This document shows positions 34,901 through 44,391 of a stretch of 64,000 nucleotides of DNA, one piece after another. Each line of letters opens with the position of its first letter. Position 1 is the first letter of the stretch. The stretch is from Sedimentitalea sp041224545. GTDB taxonomy: Bacteria > Pseudomonadota > Alphaproteobacteria > Rhodobacterales > Rhodobacteraceae. Both the position numbers and the translations under genes were made by a program. The notes under the pieces were generated by a model. That model was not told the DNA's origin and made no database searches. It saw only the letters and a program-made list of their open reading frames with translations. The stretch lies in assembly GCF_041224545.1 (NCBI RefSeq), contig NZ_JBGFGP010000178.1, positions 17,807 to 81,806 of the forward strand, in the 5' to 3' direction.

Positions 34901-35584
34901 ATGAAAATCGGCATCCTGCAAACCGGACACGCGCCAGATTCCATGCTCGCGTCCACAGGCGACTATGACCGCATGTTCGAAACCCTGCTGCGCGGGCATG
35001 ATTTCGAATTTGTCAATTTTGCCGTCGTCGACAACGAGTTTCCCGATGGGGCCGATGACGCCGAAGGCTGGCTGATCACGGGGTCCAAGCACGGGGTATA
35101 TGAGGATCATCCATGGATCGCCCCGCTCGAAGATCTGATCCGCGAGATCGCGGGCAAGGGTCTGCCGCTGATCGGAGTGTGCTTCGGCCACCAGATCATC
35201 GCCCAGGCCCTGGGTGGCAAGGTCGAGAAATTCGCCGGCGGCTGGGTCGTGGGCGCGACCGATTACTATTTGAACGGTGAAACCCTGACCCTGAATGCCT
35301 GGCATCAGGACCAGGTGGTCGAACTGCCCGAGGGCGCACGGGTGATTGCCTCGAACGACTTCTGCCAGAACGCCTTTGTCACCTATGGCGACAACATCTG
35401 GACCGTTCAGCCTCACCCCGAATTCGGGAGCGATTTCATCGACGGGTTGATCCGCACCCGCGGCAAGGGCGTGGTGCCCGACGATGTGCTGAGCGGGGCG
35501 TCACGACGCTTGGCCGATCCGATCGATAATGACAAAATCGCCGTGCAAATGGCCGAGTTCTTCAAAAAGGGACGCACCAGATGA
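34901..35584 (+). CDS. Class I glutamine amidotransferase-like hydrolase
   Basis: A 227-residue stand-alone GATase1 protein. The nucleophile is C94 in LIGVCFGHQIIAQALGG and the His/Glu pair is in TVQPHPEF. By context it could be the gamma-glutamyl hydrolase that releases the final acid (the job of PuuD), although it resembles GMP-synthase-type GATase more than PuuD. It overlaps the next ligase gene by 4 bases. Confidence 0.85.
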   Translation: MKIGILQTGHAPDSMLASTGDYDRMFETLLRGHDFEFVNFAVVDNEFPDGADDAEGWLITGSKHGVYEDHPWIAPLEDLIREIAGKGLPLIGVCFGHQIIAQALGGKVEKFAGGWVVGATDYYLNGETLTLNAWHQDQVVELPEGARVIASNDFCQNAFVTYGDNIWTVQPHPEFGSDFIDGLIRTRGKGVVPDDVLSGASRRLADPIDNDKIAVQMAEFFKKGRTR

Positions 35585-36939
35585 CCGACCTGATCGACCG
35601 CCTGCCCGAACCTGCCCGTGCCTACCTCGAGGGACGACGGCTGGACGAGGTGGAATGTATAATCTCGGATTTGCCCGGCATCGCACGCGGCAAGGCGGTG
35701 CCTGCCAGCAAATTTGCCAAGCAGGATTACTTTCACCTGCCCGACAGCATCTTTTACCAGACCATTACAGGCGACTGGGGTGAAGCGGCGGGCGAAGACG
35801 GCTTTATCGAAAAGGACATGATCCTGCGTCCGGACATGAGCACCGCGACGGCGGCGCCCTGGACCGCCGACTGGACCTTGCAGGTGATTCACGACGCGTT
35901 CGATCGCAAGGGCAACCCCGTGCCATTTTCCCCCCGCAACGTGCTGAAACGGGTGGTCAAGCTCTACGAGGATCAGGGCTGGAAGCCCGTGGTTGCGCCC
36001 GAAATGGAGTTTTACCTGGTTGCGCGCAATGTCGATCCGGCCAAGCAGATCGAACCGATGATGGGCCGCTCCGGACGTCCGGCCGCCGCACGGCAGGCCT
36101 ATTCCATGACGGCGGTGGACGAGTTCGGACCCGTGATCGACGACATTTACGACTTTGCCGAGGCGCAGGGCTTTGAAATCGACGGCATCACTCAGGAAGG
36201 CGGCGCGGGCCAGCTCGAAATCAATCTGCGTCACGGGCATCCGGTCCGTCTTGCCGACGAAGTGTTCTATTTCAAGCGGCTGATCCGCGAAGCGGCGCTG
36301 CGCCATGACTGCTTTGCGACCTTCATGGCCAAACCCATCGCCGACGAGCCCGGCAGCGCGATGCATATCCACCACTCGATTCTCGACATCGACAGCGGCA
36401 AGAACCTGTTCGCCGGCCCGCAGGGGGGCGAAACCGATGCCTTCTACCACTTCATCGGCGGGATGCAGCATCATCTGCCGTCGGCCATCGCGGTCATGGC
36501 CCCATACGTGAACAGCTACCGGCGATATACCCGCGAACATTCCGCACCGATCAACCTCGAATGGGGCCGTGACAACCGCACCACCGGGATCCGCATTCCC
36601 CTGTCCGGACCCGAGGCGCGCCGCGTCGAAAACCGGCTGGCCGGTATGGATTGCAACCCCTATCTCTGCATCGCCGCATCGCTGGCCTGCGGCTATCTCG
36701 GGATCATGGAAGAACGGCGCCCGGACAAGCAGTTTCGCGGCGATGCCTATGAGGGCGAAGAGGATATTCCGCGCGTGATGGGCGATGCCTTGTCCCTTTT
36801 CGAAGACGCAAAGGCTTTGCATGCGGTGCTCGGCGAGGAGTTTGCCCGCGTCTATAGCATCGTCAAGCGCGCCGAATACGAGGAATTCCTGCAGGTCATT
36901 TCGCCGTGGGAACGCGAGCATCTGCTGCTGAACGTCTAG
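35581..36939 (+). CDS. Glutamine-synthetase-family gamma-glutamyl-amine ligase 2
   Basis: A 452-residue paralogue of the GS-like ligase at 33.5 kb. Visible motifs: APEMEFYLVARN, GGAGQLEINLRHGHP, PGSAMHIHHSILD, the REHSAPINLEWGRDNRTTGI segment and IPLSGPEARRVENRLAGMD with NPYL. Probably PuuA-like gamma-glutamylputrescine synthetase. Having two ligases suggests two amine substrates. ATGA overlap with the GATase; 24 bases before the oxidase gene. Confidence 0.88.
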   Translation: MTDLIDRLPEPARAYLEGRRLDEVECIISDLPGIARGKAVPASKFAKQDYFHLPDSIFYQTITGDWGEAAGEDGFIEKDMILRPDMSTATAAPWTADWTLQVIHDAFDRKGNPVPFSPRNVLKRVVKLYEDQGWKPVVAPEMEFYLVARNVDPAKQIEPMMGRSGRPAAARQAYSMTAVDEFGPVIDDIYDFAEAQGFEIDGITQEGGAGQLEINLRHGHPVRLADEVFYFKRLIREAALRHDCFATFMAKPIADEPGSAMHIHHSILDIDSGKNLFAGPQGGETDAFYHFIGGMQHHLPSAIAVMAPYVNSYRRYTREHSAPINLEWGRDNRTTGIRIPLSGPEARRVENRLAGMDCNPYLCIAASLACGYLGIMEERRPDKQFRGDAYEGEEDIPRVMGDALSLFEDAKALHAVLGEEFARVYSIVKRAEYEEFLQVISPWEREHLLLNV

Positions 36940-36963
36940 CGTCCAAGACACCGTGAGGCCATC

Positions 36964-38268
36964 ATGAACCTTTTGTTCTCGAACGATCGGCGCGGCGAAT
37001 ACCCGAAAAGCTGGTATGCCGCGACCGCACATCCGGCCGAAAGGTTCCCCCCCCTGCGCGGCGAGACGCGCGCCGATGTCTGTGTTGTCGGTGCTGGTTA
37101 TACCGGCCTCTCGGCGGCGCTGCATCTGGCCCGGGCGGGGCTGGATGTGGTGTTGCTCGATGCGCACCGGGTCGGCTTTGGCGCGTCCGGGCGCAACGGC
37201 GGACAGCTGGGCAGCGGCCAGCGCATGGATCAGGACGGGCTCGAACGCCTGCTTGGCGATGCCGAGGCAGGCAAGCTCTGGCATCTGGCGGAAGACGGCA
37301 AGGCCCTGGTCAAATCGCTGATTGCGGACCACCGGATCGAATGCGATCTCAAGCCCGGTGTTGCCCATACCGCCGCCTCGGCGCGAGACGTGACCGACCT
37401 GCATCGCTATGCAGAGCACCTTGAGCGACGATACGGCTATGATCAGATCGAGGTCATGGATGCAGCCAGCTGTCACGATCTCTGCCCCTCGCCAGCCTAT
37501 AAGGGCGGCACCTTGGATTGGGGGGCGGCGCACCTGCATCCGCTGAACTATGCGCTTGGCCTCGGGCGTGCGGCGGCTGCGGCCGGCGTGCGCATTTTCG
37601 AAAAGAGCCACGTTCACCACATTGAAGAAGGTCAGCCGGCGACCGTGCAGACAGACAAGGGCCGCGTGATCGCAGATCATGTGATCCTGGCCTGCAACGG
37701 ATATCTTGGCGGTCTGAACCGCAAGGTCGCCGCGCGGGTCATGCCGATCAACAATTTCATCGTCGCCACCAAACCGCTTGGCTCCGATGCCGCGAGGGTT
37801 CTGACGCGGGATGTGGCGGTCGCGGACAGCAAGTTCGTGGTGAATTACTTCCGTCTGAGCGCGGATGGACGGCTGCTCTTTGGCGGTGGCGAAAGCTATG
37901 GTTATACGTTCCCGGCCGATATTGCCGCCGTTGTGCGCAAGCCGATGACGGAAATCTATCCGCACCTTCGGGATGTCGAGATCGACTATGCCTGGGGCGG
38001 CACGCTGGCAATCACCATGAAGCGGATGCCGTATCTGGCCCGGCTCGGGCCGAACATTCTGTCTGCCTCCGGCTATTCCGGACACGGGGTCGGCACCGCG
38101 ACCCATGCGGGGCAATTGATGGCCATGGCCGTGCAAGGCCAGGCAGAAGGGTTTGACACCATGGCCCGCGTCCCCACCCCCGCCTTTCCGGGGGGCGCGA
38201 TGCTGCGCTCACCTTTGCTGGCGCTGGCGATGACCTGGTACAGCCTGCGCGACCGTCTGGGCACCTGA
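36964..38268 (+). CDS. puuB: FAD-dependent gamma-glutamyl-amine oxidase (PuuB-like)
   Basis: A 434-residue DAO-family flavoenzyme. The Rossmann motif is VVGAGYTGLSAALHLARAG (about 42-60), followed by GFGASGRNGGQLGSGQRMDQ as in gamma-glutamylputrescine oxidase. The C-terminal GYSGHGVGTATHAGQLMA is the second FAD motif. It would oxidise the gamma-glutamylated amine to the aldehyde with release of ammonia or amine. The aldehyde dehydrogenase step is not encoded nearby. Confidence 0.88.
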   Translation: MNLLFSNDRRGEYPKSWYAATAHPAERFPPLRGETRADVCVVGAGYTGLSAALHLARAGLDVVLLDAHRVGFGASGRNGGQLGSGQRMDQDGLERLLGDAEAGKLWHLAEDGKALVKSLIADHRIECDLKPGVAHTAASARDVTDLHRYAEHLERRYGYDQIEVMDAASCHDLCPSPAYKGGTLDWGAAHLHPLNYALGLGRAAAAAGVRIFEKSHVHHIEEGQPATVQTDKGRVIADHVILACNGYLGGLNRKVAARVMPINNFIVATKPLGSDAARVLTRDVAVADSKFVVNYFRLSADGRLLFGGGESYGYTFPADIAAVVRKPMTEIYPHLRDVEIDYAWGGTLAITMKRMPYLARLGPNILSASGYSGHGVGTATHAGQLMAMAVQGQAEGFDTMARVPTPAFPGGAMLRSPLLALAMTWYSLRDRLGT

Positions 38269-38399
38269 CCCGACCACACCGCCGATATCCGGATCCCGTT
38301 GCGATACCGGACGCACGTCTTGTCCGACTGTGAGACCAGCTGCGCGCGAGCGGCGGGCACCTTATCTGCCTTCGGCATATGATTGAGCGCATTGCAAGG

Positions 38400-38419
38400 T
38401 GGCCGGGTTTCGCCGGCCA
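38400..38419 (+). terminator. Hairpin after the amine-catabolism operon
   Basis: TGGCCGG (38400-38406) pairs with CCGGCCA (38413-38419) across six bases, 131 bases past the oxidase stop and 73 before the aminotransferase start. There is no T-run, so its role as a terminator is tentative. Confidence 0.35.
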
Positions 38420-38492
38420 TGCCCGATTTCCTGTTGGCACTTGCCGTCAACTGTTTTAACAAAGCCACAGGTTAAGTTAGGGAAATCGAAAT

Positions 38493-39695
38493 ATGACCTT
38501 GCCACCGAATGTCCATGACGCAGAACCCATCCCGCAATCCGCCCGCGACGCCATTGACGCCCTGATGCAGTCGGGCGATCTGTTTCGCTACACCGCACCG
38601 GGCGATGCTCCGGTCGCGCTGCTCGAGGCCGAGTTTGCCGAACAGATGGGCAGCCGATATGCGCTGGCGGTGTCCTCGTGCTCGGCGGCGCTGTTCCTGT
38701 CGCTCAAGGCGCTCGATCTGCCCCGCGGCGCGCGGGTCCTGATCCCCGGCTTTACCTTTGCGGCAGTTCCCTCGTCGGTGCTACATGCGGATTGCATGCC
38801 GGTCCTGTGCGAGGTGGGTGAGAATTATCGCATCGATATCGAGGATTTCGAGGCCAGGCTTGCCGATGTGCAGGCGGTCATCATCAGCCACATGCGCGGA
38901 CATACCAGCGACATGGATGCGATCATGGCGCTGTGCGACGCGCGCGACATTCCGGTAATCGAGGACGCGGCGCATTCGCTGGGGACCACGTGGAATGGCC
39001 GCAAGATCGGCACCATCGGCAAGGTGGGGTGCTTTTCATTCCAGTCCTACAAGATGATCAACGCGGGCGAAGGCGGCATTCTTGTCACGGACGACGCCGA
39101 TCTGGTTGCACGTGCGATCATCATGTCCGGCGCATATGAACACAATTGGCAGAAGCACAAGGGATCATCGCCCGAATTGCAGGCCGCCTTTGCCCGCTGG
39201 CAGAACCGCCTGCCACTCTATAACCTGCGGATGAGCAACCTGTCGGCGGTCGTGGTCCGCGCGCAAATACCGGAACTTGCGCGGCGGGTGCGCGATGGTC
39301 TGGCGAACCACGACCATGTCGCCGCACGGCTGAACGCCTCGCCGCATATCGACGTGCCAGCGCCATTGCCGCAGGAGGTCCGGGCACCGGATTCGATCCA
39401 GTTCAACCTCGTTGGTATGGATGGGTTCGAAATCCTGTCCTTCGCCGCCGCCGCCGAGACACGCGGGGTGAAGGTGCAGGTTTTCGGTCAGAGCGCGGAC
39501 AATGCCCGTGCCTTCTGGAACTGGCAGTTCATCCCCGACCTTCCGGAACTGCCGCGCACCCGCGCGATGCTGATGCGAGCCTGCGACGTGCGCCTCCCGG
39601 TTCGTCTCAGCAAGACCGAACTGAACGTCATTTCGGACATTATCCTGGGCGCGGTAGATGACGTCATGGGCCGGGTCGCGGCCTACGGCACCTGA
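38493..39695 (+). CDS. DegT/DnrJ/EryC1/StrS-family PLP aminotransferase
   Basis: A 400-residue fold-type I PLP protein. The Schiff-base lysine is K187 in SFQSYKMINAGEGG; EDAAHSLGTTWNG holds the PLP-binding Asp/His region and SSCSAALFLSLKAL the phosphate-binding residues. Family members aminate keto sugars or cyclitols. No sugar-biosynthesis genes are near, and the preceding cluster concerns amines, so the substrate is open. An AGGG sequence precedes ATG 38493. Confidence 0.88.
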   Translation: MTLPPNVHDAEPIPQSARDAIDALMQSGDLFRYTAPGDAPVALLEAEFAEQMGSRYALAVSSCSAALFLSLKALDLPRGARVLIPGFTFAAVPSSVLHADCMPVLCEVGENYRIDIEDFEARLADVQAVIISHMRGHTSDMDAIMALCDARDIPVIEDAAHSLGTTWNGRKIGTIGKVGCFSFQSYKMINAGEGGILVTDDADLVARAIIMSGAYEHNWQKHKGSSPELQAAFARWQNRLPLYNLRMSNLSAVVVRAQIPELARRVRDGLANHDHVAARLNASPHIDVPAPLPQEVRAPDSIQFNLVGMDGFEILSFAAAAETRGVKVQVFGQSADNARAFWNWQFIPDLPELPRTRAMLMRACDVRLPVRLSKTELNVISDIILGAVDDVMGRVAAYGT

Positions 39696-39814
39696 TGCGT
39701 TTCGCGAGAAATCCGGATGAACTGACGCTGCCTGAGATCAAAGGTCCCAGCACGTCAGTTTGCCGCGAAACCACCTGACGGCCAGCGCAGACGCACCGCC
39801 CGTGCCGGAAAAAC

Positions 39815-40372
39815 TCACTTGAGCCTGGACAGCTTGTTCTGAAGCTCAGCCAGTTGTTTCTTGATGTCTTCAAGGTTCTCGGAGCTGTCGTCGCCCTCGG
39901 CGTCATCATCCTTCGCAGGACCGCTCCAGGAATTGCCCATGCCACCGGTCATCGCCTTGAGGAATGCGGCCTGCTGCGCCTGCATGGCCTCGAACGCAGG
40001 CATTTTGGACATCGGGTTCATCGCCGTCATGTTTTCCATCATCTTGGCCTGATTCTCGCGCAGCATCTCGAATGAGCTTTGCAGGAACTGGGGCATCATG
40101 CCGCCGCCCGGCACCATGTAACTGCGCACAAGGTCATTCAATACGTTCACCGGCAGCACGTTCTCGCCGCGGCTTTCGTGTTCGGCGATGATCTGCAAGA
40201 GATACTGACGGGTCAGATCGTCTCCCGACTTCAGATCGACGATCTGGACCTCGCGCCCATCCCGGATGAAGCTCGCGATGTCTTCCAGCGTGACATAATC
40301 GCTGGTCTCGGTGTTATACAGCCGACGACTGGCGTATCGCTTGATAAGAAGGGGTTTTTCCGTTTCCGCCAC
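39815..40372 (-). CDS. phaR: Polyhydroxyalkanoate synthesis repressor PhaR
   Basis: A 185-residue DNA- and PHB-binding regulator. The N-terminal domain KRYASRRLYNTETSDYVTLE plus the following DIASFIRDG is the signature of PhaR/PHB accumulation regulators; the C-terminal half has Met/Ala/Gln-rich segments and a coiled-coil end (LEDIKKQLAELQNKLSRLK). I chose GTG 40372 because GGGAGG lies 7 bases upstream. It represses phasin and its own gene until PHB granules titrate it; matching sites are present at each promoter in this locus. Confidence 0.94.
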   Translation of the reverse strand: MAETEKPLLIKRYASRRLYNTETSDYVTLEDIASFIRDGREVQIVDLKSGDDLTRQYLLQIIAEHESRGENVLPVNVLNDLVRSYMVPGGGMMPQFLQSSFEMLRENQAKMMENMTAMNPMSKMPAFEAMQAQQAAFLKAMTGGMGNSWSGPAKDDDAEGDDSSENLEDIKKQLAELQNKLSRLK

Positions 40373-40393
40373 CTGACGTCCTCCCGAGACATG

Positions 40394-40404
40394 ATGCATT
40401 GCAG
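40394..40404. promoter_or_regulatory. Degenerate PhaR-type site at the phaR promoter
   Basis: ATGCATTGCAG read on the minus strand is CTGC-AAT-GCAT, one mismatch from CTGC-N3-GCAG. It lies 22 bases before the phaR start, consistent with weak autoregulation. Confidence 0.4.
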
Positions 40405-40523
40405 AAAAGCCTATGCGAGCGCAGCACAAAAAGAAAGAGCGCGCGGAATGCCAAGGTGCCTGTCAGACTGGGCGGTGCGCCGCATAATCGGATTGCAGCG
40501 TTTGAACTCGCTCCTGGGCGGAA

Positions 40524-40559
40524 CAAAAAAAATGGGGACAAATCTTTCGACCTGTCCCC
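40524..40559 (-). terminator. Rho-independent terminator of the phasin gene
   Basis: GGGGACA and TGTCCCC (40534-40540 and 40553-40559) form a 7-bp stem; on the minus strand the stem is followed by ATTTTTTTT. It is 50 bases past the phasin stop codon and should separate phasin from phaR transcription. Confidence 0.85.
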
Positions 40560-40608
40560 GCGATTGCACCAGTTGGGAGGATTTGGCGCAATTCGTTGTA
40601 AGCGTGGC

Positions 40609-41052
40609 TTACTTGGCTGCCGCTTTCTTGGCCGCAGCAGTCACGTCGCTGGTCGCTTTCTTGACGGCAGCGGTCGCGTCTTCGCTCATGTCCTTACCGG
40701 CTGCCATCAGCAGCTCAACGGTTTCGGTCTGAACTTTTTTCGCGATTTCAGCGAAAGCAGCCATGTTTTCGGCAGCAACTTCAGCCGAAGCGGAAGCGAA
40801 ATCGGTTGCGGCTTTGGCGTAGTCGGCCGGCTCGGCTTTTGCCTTGGACACTTCGCTCAGCTTGGCGATGGTCTCTTTGGTCCACTTGTTGGACAGTTCA
40901 GCGGACTTGGAAGCCGCGTCCAGAGCGACAGCCGACAGTTTCTCGTTCAGGGTTGCCTGGGTCTTGAAGGCTTCTTCCATTGCTTTGGTGTCAACGGGGA
41001 AGCTGCCCATCATGTCTTTCATGACGGCGGTGAAATCTTGGGTATTTGCCAT
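40609..41052 (-). CDS. Phasin (PHA granule-associated protein)
   Basis: A 147-residue amphipathic, Ala/Lys/Glu-rich helical protein that coats PHA granules. It matches the phasin family in length and composition (KTQATLNEKLSAVALDAASK, KSAELSNKWTKETIAKLSE), and ends in a KKATSDVTAAAKKAAAK tail resembling the PhaF-like basic end. It lies between phaR and phaC on the same strand, with its own promoter carrying a PhaR site. Confidence 0.92.
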   Translation of the reverse strand: MANTQDFTAVMKDMMGSFPVDTKAMEEAFKTQATLNEKLSAVALDAASKSAELSNKWTKETIAKLSEVSKAKAEPADYAKAATDFASASAEVAAENMAAFAEIAKKVQTETVELLMAAGKDMSEDATAAVKKATSDVTAAAKKAAAK

Positions 41053-41146
41053 TGTCCTAATCCTTGCGTTGTTGACCGGGACGATCCCGCGTCTGTTTGC
41101 TGAGGACAATATGCATGCTGCGGCGCGGCATTTCAAGGTTTTTTTG

Positions 41147-41157
41147 CTGCGCCGCAG
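41147..41157. promoter_or_regulatory. PhaR-type operator upstream of phasin
   Basis: CTGCGCCGCAG is a perfect CTGC-N3-GCAG, the motif bound by Rhodobacter/Paracoccus PhaR. It lies 94 bases before the phasin start, in a GC/TGC-rich segment, between phaC and the phasin gene. Confidence 0.65.
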
Positions 41158-41181
41158 CATAAGTTAATTTATAATGCAATA

Positions 41182-42987
41182 TCAGACTGTTGCCTTGGCT
41201 CGCACATAGCTTCCGGGGGCCGGCGCAAGCGAAGGGCGAGTCGAATCACCGATTTCCCGCGCTGGAACCTGTTTGCCCGAGCGCTTCTTGAGCCAGCTTT
41301 CCCAATGCGGCCACCAGGATCCGTCGTGCCGTTCCGCCCCGGTCATCCAGTCATCCGCGGACAGTTTGAGATCCTTGTTCGTGTAATGCCCGTACTTGTT
41401 CTTGCTCGGCGGGTTCACGATGCCCGCAATATGGCCGGATTCCGAAACGATGAACTCCTTGCTGCGCGATCCCATCATCTGCACGCCGCGATAGCAATCC
41501 TTCCAGGCGGCGATGTGATCGGTCTCGCAGGTGACAGCAAAAAGCGGCACATCCACTTCCGAGATCCTGAGCTTGTGCCCGAAGAGCTCGAAACCGTCCT
41601 GGGTGAATTCGTTTTTCTGGCAGAGCCCGCGCAGGTACTGCATCGACATCTTGGCTGGCAGGTTGGCCCCGTCACCATTCCAGTAGAGCAGATCGAAGGC
41701 CGGCGGGGCCTCACCCATCATGTAGCTGCGGATTGCCGGCTTGTAGACCAGATCGTTGGACCGCAGGAAACTGAATGTACGCGCCATGATGTAGGACGGC
41801 AGAACACCCTTGTCGTTCACCTCGGCCTCGATGCCATCGATGAAATCGTCGGTCAGGAAAGGCGTGAACTCTCCCTGCTCGTCAAAATCGGTCAGGGCGG
41901 TAAACAGCGTTGCCGATTTCACCGACTTGTCGCCGCGCTGCTTCAGCAGTGACAACGTCATGGAAAGGGTGGTGCCGGCGATACAATACCCCACGGCATT
42001 TACCTGTTTGGTGTTGCAGATCGCCTTTACCTCTTCGAGCGCGGTCAGGTAGCCGTCCTGGACATAATCTTCCAGACCCGTTTCGGAATAGGTGGCATCC
42101 GGGTTGATCCAGCTGACCACGAAGAGAGTGTAACCCTGTTCGATAATCCATTTGATCAGGCTGTTCTGCGCCTTCAGGTCCAGAATGTAGAATTTGTTGA
42201 TCCAGGGTGGAAAGACAATCAGCGGAATTTCATGCACCGTTTCGGTCACCGGCTTGTACTGGATCAGTTCCATCATCCGATTGCGGTACACCACGTCGCC
42301 GGGCGTTGTGGCGATGTTGCCGCCCAGCTCAAACGCCTTTTCATCCGCCAGCCGCACAACAAGCTCGCCATTGTTCGCTTCGAGATCGGAGATCAGGTTT
42401 TCAAGCCCCGCGACGAGCGATTGCCCTTCGGTCTCGATGGCCTTTTCCAACGCATCCGGATTGGTCGCGAAAAAGTTGGTCGGCGCCATCATGTCGACGA
42501 TCTGGTTGGCAAAATAGGTCAGCCGCCGCTTTTCCTTGCGATCCATGTCCTGGACACTTTCCACGGCTTGCTTGATCGCGTCTGAATTGATCAGGTACTG
42601 CTGCTTGAGAAAGTTGAAATAGGGGTGTTCATCCCACATCGGGTTGGAAAACCGCCGATCGCTCGGCCCGGGATTGGGCGGCGCGGCGAGCTTACCCTTG
42701 GCGAATGTCTCCTGCACCTCGGCGAAATGCTTCAGCGACTTGCCCCAATAGGCCACCTGCTGACCGATCATCTTGGACGGATTCTGCATCGCCTCGGCCC
42801 AGTATGCGGTTGCTGCCCGTGCAAACAAATCCTGTTTCGGCGCATCCAGCGCGGCATTGTGGCTGGTCTTGTGGGTCATGACCTCCATCAGGCGCCGGGA
42901 AAGTTCCTCGATTTTCTCGAGATTTTTCTGAAAACTTTCCAGATGTTCACCGGAATTTTCGGGTGCGCCGTCATGCTTGGTTGTCAT
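41182..42987 (-). CDS. phaC: Class I poly(3-hydroxyalkanoate) synthase
   Basis: Polymerises (R)-3-hydroxyacyl-CoA into PHA granules. The 601-residue length fits class I. The lipase-like box is G-Y-C335-I-A-G with the nucleophilic Cys; the catalytic Asp is in TCETDHIAAWKD and the catalytic His in SESGHIAGIVNPP. The N-terminal PHA_synth domain includes FNFLKQQYLINSDAI. Divergent from phaZ with 117 bases between starts. Confidence 0.97.
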   Translation of the reverse strand: MTTKHDGAPENSGEHLESFQKNLEKIEELSRRLMEVMTHKTSHNAALDAPKQDLFARAATAYWAEAMQNPSKMIGQQVAYWGKSLKHFAEVQETFAKGKLAAPPNPGPSDRRFSNPMWDEHPYFNFLKQQYLINSDAIKQAVESVQDMDRKEKRRLTYFANQIVDMMAPTNFFATNPDALEKAIETEGQSLVAGLENLISDLEANNGELVVRLADEKAFELGGNIATTPGDVVYRNRMMELIQYKPVTETVHEIPLIVFPPWINKFYILDLKAQNSLIKWIIEQGYTLFVVSWINPDATYSETGLEDYVQDGYLTALEEVKAICNTKQVNAVGYCIAGTTLSMTLSLLKQRGDKSVKSATLFTALTDFDEQGEFTPFLTDDFIDGIEAEVNDKGVLPSYIMARTFSFLRSNDLVYKPAIRSYMMGEAPPAFDLLYWNGDGANLPAKMSMQYLRGLCQKNEFTQDGFELFGHKLRISEVDVPLFAVTCETDHIAAWKDCYRGVQMMGSRSKEFIVSESGHIAGIVNPPSKNKYGHYTNKDLKLSADDWMTGAERHDGSWWPHWESWLKKRSGKQVPAREIGDSTRPSLAPAPGSYVRAKATV

Positions 42988-43011
42988 TTTATGGAATACC
43001 TCGTAATCTTG

Positions 43012-43022
43012 CTGCTGTGCAG
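43012..43022. promoter_or_regulatory. PhaR-type operator between phaC and phaZ
   Basis: CTGCTGTGCAG is a perfect CTGC-N3-GCAG inside the divergent phaC/phaZ promoter region, 25 bases before phaC and 82 before phaZ starts. It could control either or both genes. Confidence 0.65.
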
Positions 43023-43104
43023 AATAACGTCGCCGGTTTCGGGGGGCAAAGCGACGGATGGTCCGATCTCATCTGGGATCATTTATTAAACTTGGAGTCC
43101 CTAA

Positions 43105-44379
43105 ATGCGCTACATGATCACCTACGACTTGATGGAGGCGACGCGCAACACCAATCAGTGGATGGGCGCGTCAGCCCTTGCACTCGCATCATATCCGATA
43201 TTCAGCATGATTCCAAACCCCGCGCTCAACTGGATGGCGGCCTGGGGTGAAGTGACCGAACGCACGTTTCAGCGCATGGTTGTCAAACCGGACTGGGGCA
43301 TCCGCACCTTCACCTGCAAGGACGGCAAGGATCACCTGGTCAACATCGAAACGGTGGTTGAACGGTCTTTCGGAGACCTGATCCATTTCAAGGTGACGGG
43401 CCGCGAGCCAAGTCCGCGCAAGGTGCTTCTGGTTGCACCGATGTCGGGCCATTACGCGACCCTGCTGCGCAGCACGGTCAAATCGCTGCTGGTTGATTGC
43501 GAGGTCTACGTGACCGACTGGCACAATGCGCGCGACATTCCCGTGTCCGCCGGAAAGTTCGATATCGAGGATTACACCCTGTACCTCGTGGACTTCATGC
43601 GCGAACTCGGCCCCGACACGCATGTGATCGCGGTGTGCCAACCGGCGCCGCTGACGCTGGCCGCCACCGCCTATCTCGCTGAACAGGATCCCGAGGCACA
43701 GCCCCGGTCTCTCACCCTGATCGGCGGTCCGATCGACCCGGATGCGACCCCCACCGACGTGACCGACTTCGGTCACAGGGTGACCATGGGCCAACTGGAA
43801 GAGACGATGATTCAGCGCGTCGGGTTCAAATATCCCGGAGTCGGTCGCATGGTCTATCCGGGCCTTCTGCAACTTGCCTCTTTCATGTCGATGAATACCG
43901 AGCGCCACGCCAGCGCCTTCACCGATCAGATCCTGCGCGTCGCACGCGGCGAAGCCTCTGAACACGACGCCCACAACCGCTTCTATGACGAATACCTCGC
44001 TGTCATGGACATGCCGGCGGAATTCTATCTTTCGACCGTCGAGCGCATCTTCAAGGAACGCGAAATCGCGCGCAACGTCTTTGTCGTTGACGGTCATCAG
44101 GTGGATATCGGCAAGATCACCGATGTTGCGGTCAAGACCGTCGAAGGTGCCAAGGACGACATCTCGGCCCCCGGACAATGTATCGCCGCGCTCGATCTCT
44201 GTACCGGCCTGCCCGACAGCAAGAAGGCCAGCCATGTCGAACCCGACGCTGGCCATTACGGTATCTTTGCGGGCAAGTCGTGGCGCAACAATATCCGCCC
44301 GCTGGTTCTCGACTTCATCGATGCCAACAGCGGCACCGGACGCAAGCAGGCCGCAAACAAAAACGTCGCGGCCGAATAG
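43105..44379 (+). CDS. phaZ: Intracellular polyhydroxyalkanoate depolymerase
   Basis: Mobilises stored PHB. The 424-residue protein has an alpha/beta-hydrolase fold with a cysteine nucleophile, C178, in AVCQPAPLTL, as in intracellular PhaZ (Ralstonia PhaZ1 type), and the C-terminal His in EPDAGHYGIFAGKSWR. No signal peptide, so it acts on cytoplasmic granules. Confidence 0.95.
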   Translation: MRYMITYDLMEATRNTNQWMGASALALASYPIFSMIPNPALNWMAAWGEVTERTFQRMVVKPDWGIRTFTCKDGKDHLVNIETVVERSFGDLIHFKVTGREPSPRKVLLVAPMSGHYATLLRSTVKSLLVDCEVYVTDWHNARDIPVSAGKFDIEDYTLYLVDFMRELGPDTHVIAVCQPAPLTLAATAYLAEQDPEAQPRSLTLIGGPIDPDATPTDVTDFGHRVTMGQLEETMIQRVGFKYPGVGRMVYPGLLQLASFMSMNTERHASAFTDQILRVARGEASEHDAHNRFYDEYLAVMDMPAEFYLSTVERIFKEREIARNVFVVDGHQVDIGKITDVAVKTVEGAKDDISAPGQCIAALDLCTGLPDSKKASHVEPDAGHYGIFAGKSWRNNIRPLVLDFIDANSGTGRKQAANKNVAAE

Positions 44380-44391
44380 AGCCCCGCTTTT

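Noticed and set aside
35413..38136. 907-codon open frame on the minus strand opposite the GATase-ligase-oxidase genes
   Set aside because: It is antisense to three well-supported genes with clear motifs; long antisense frames are expected in GC-rich DNA and the translation is rich in His/Arg/Gly with no domain.
40450..40560. tRNA-like or sRNA structure between phaR and phasin
   Set aside because: The only stable structure is the phasin terminator; no tRNA arm pattern or CCA end is present.
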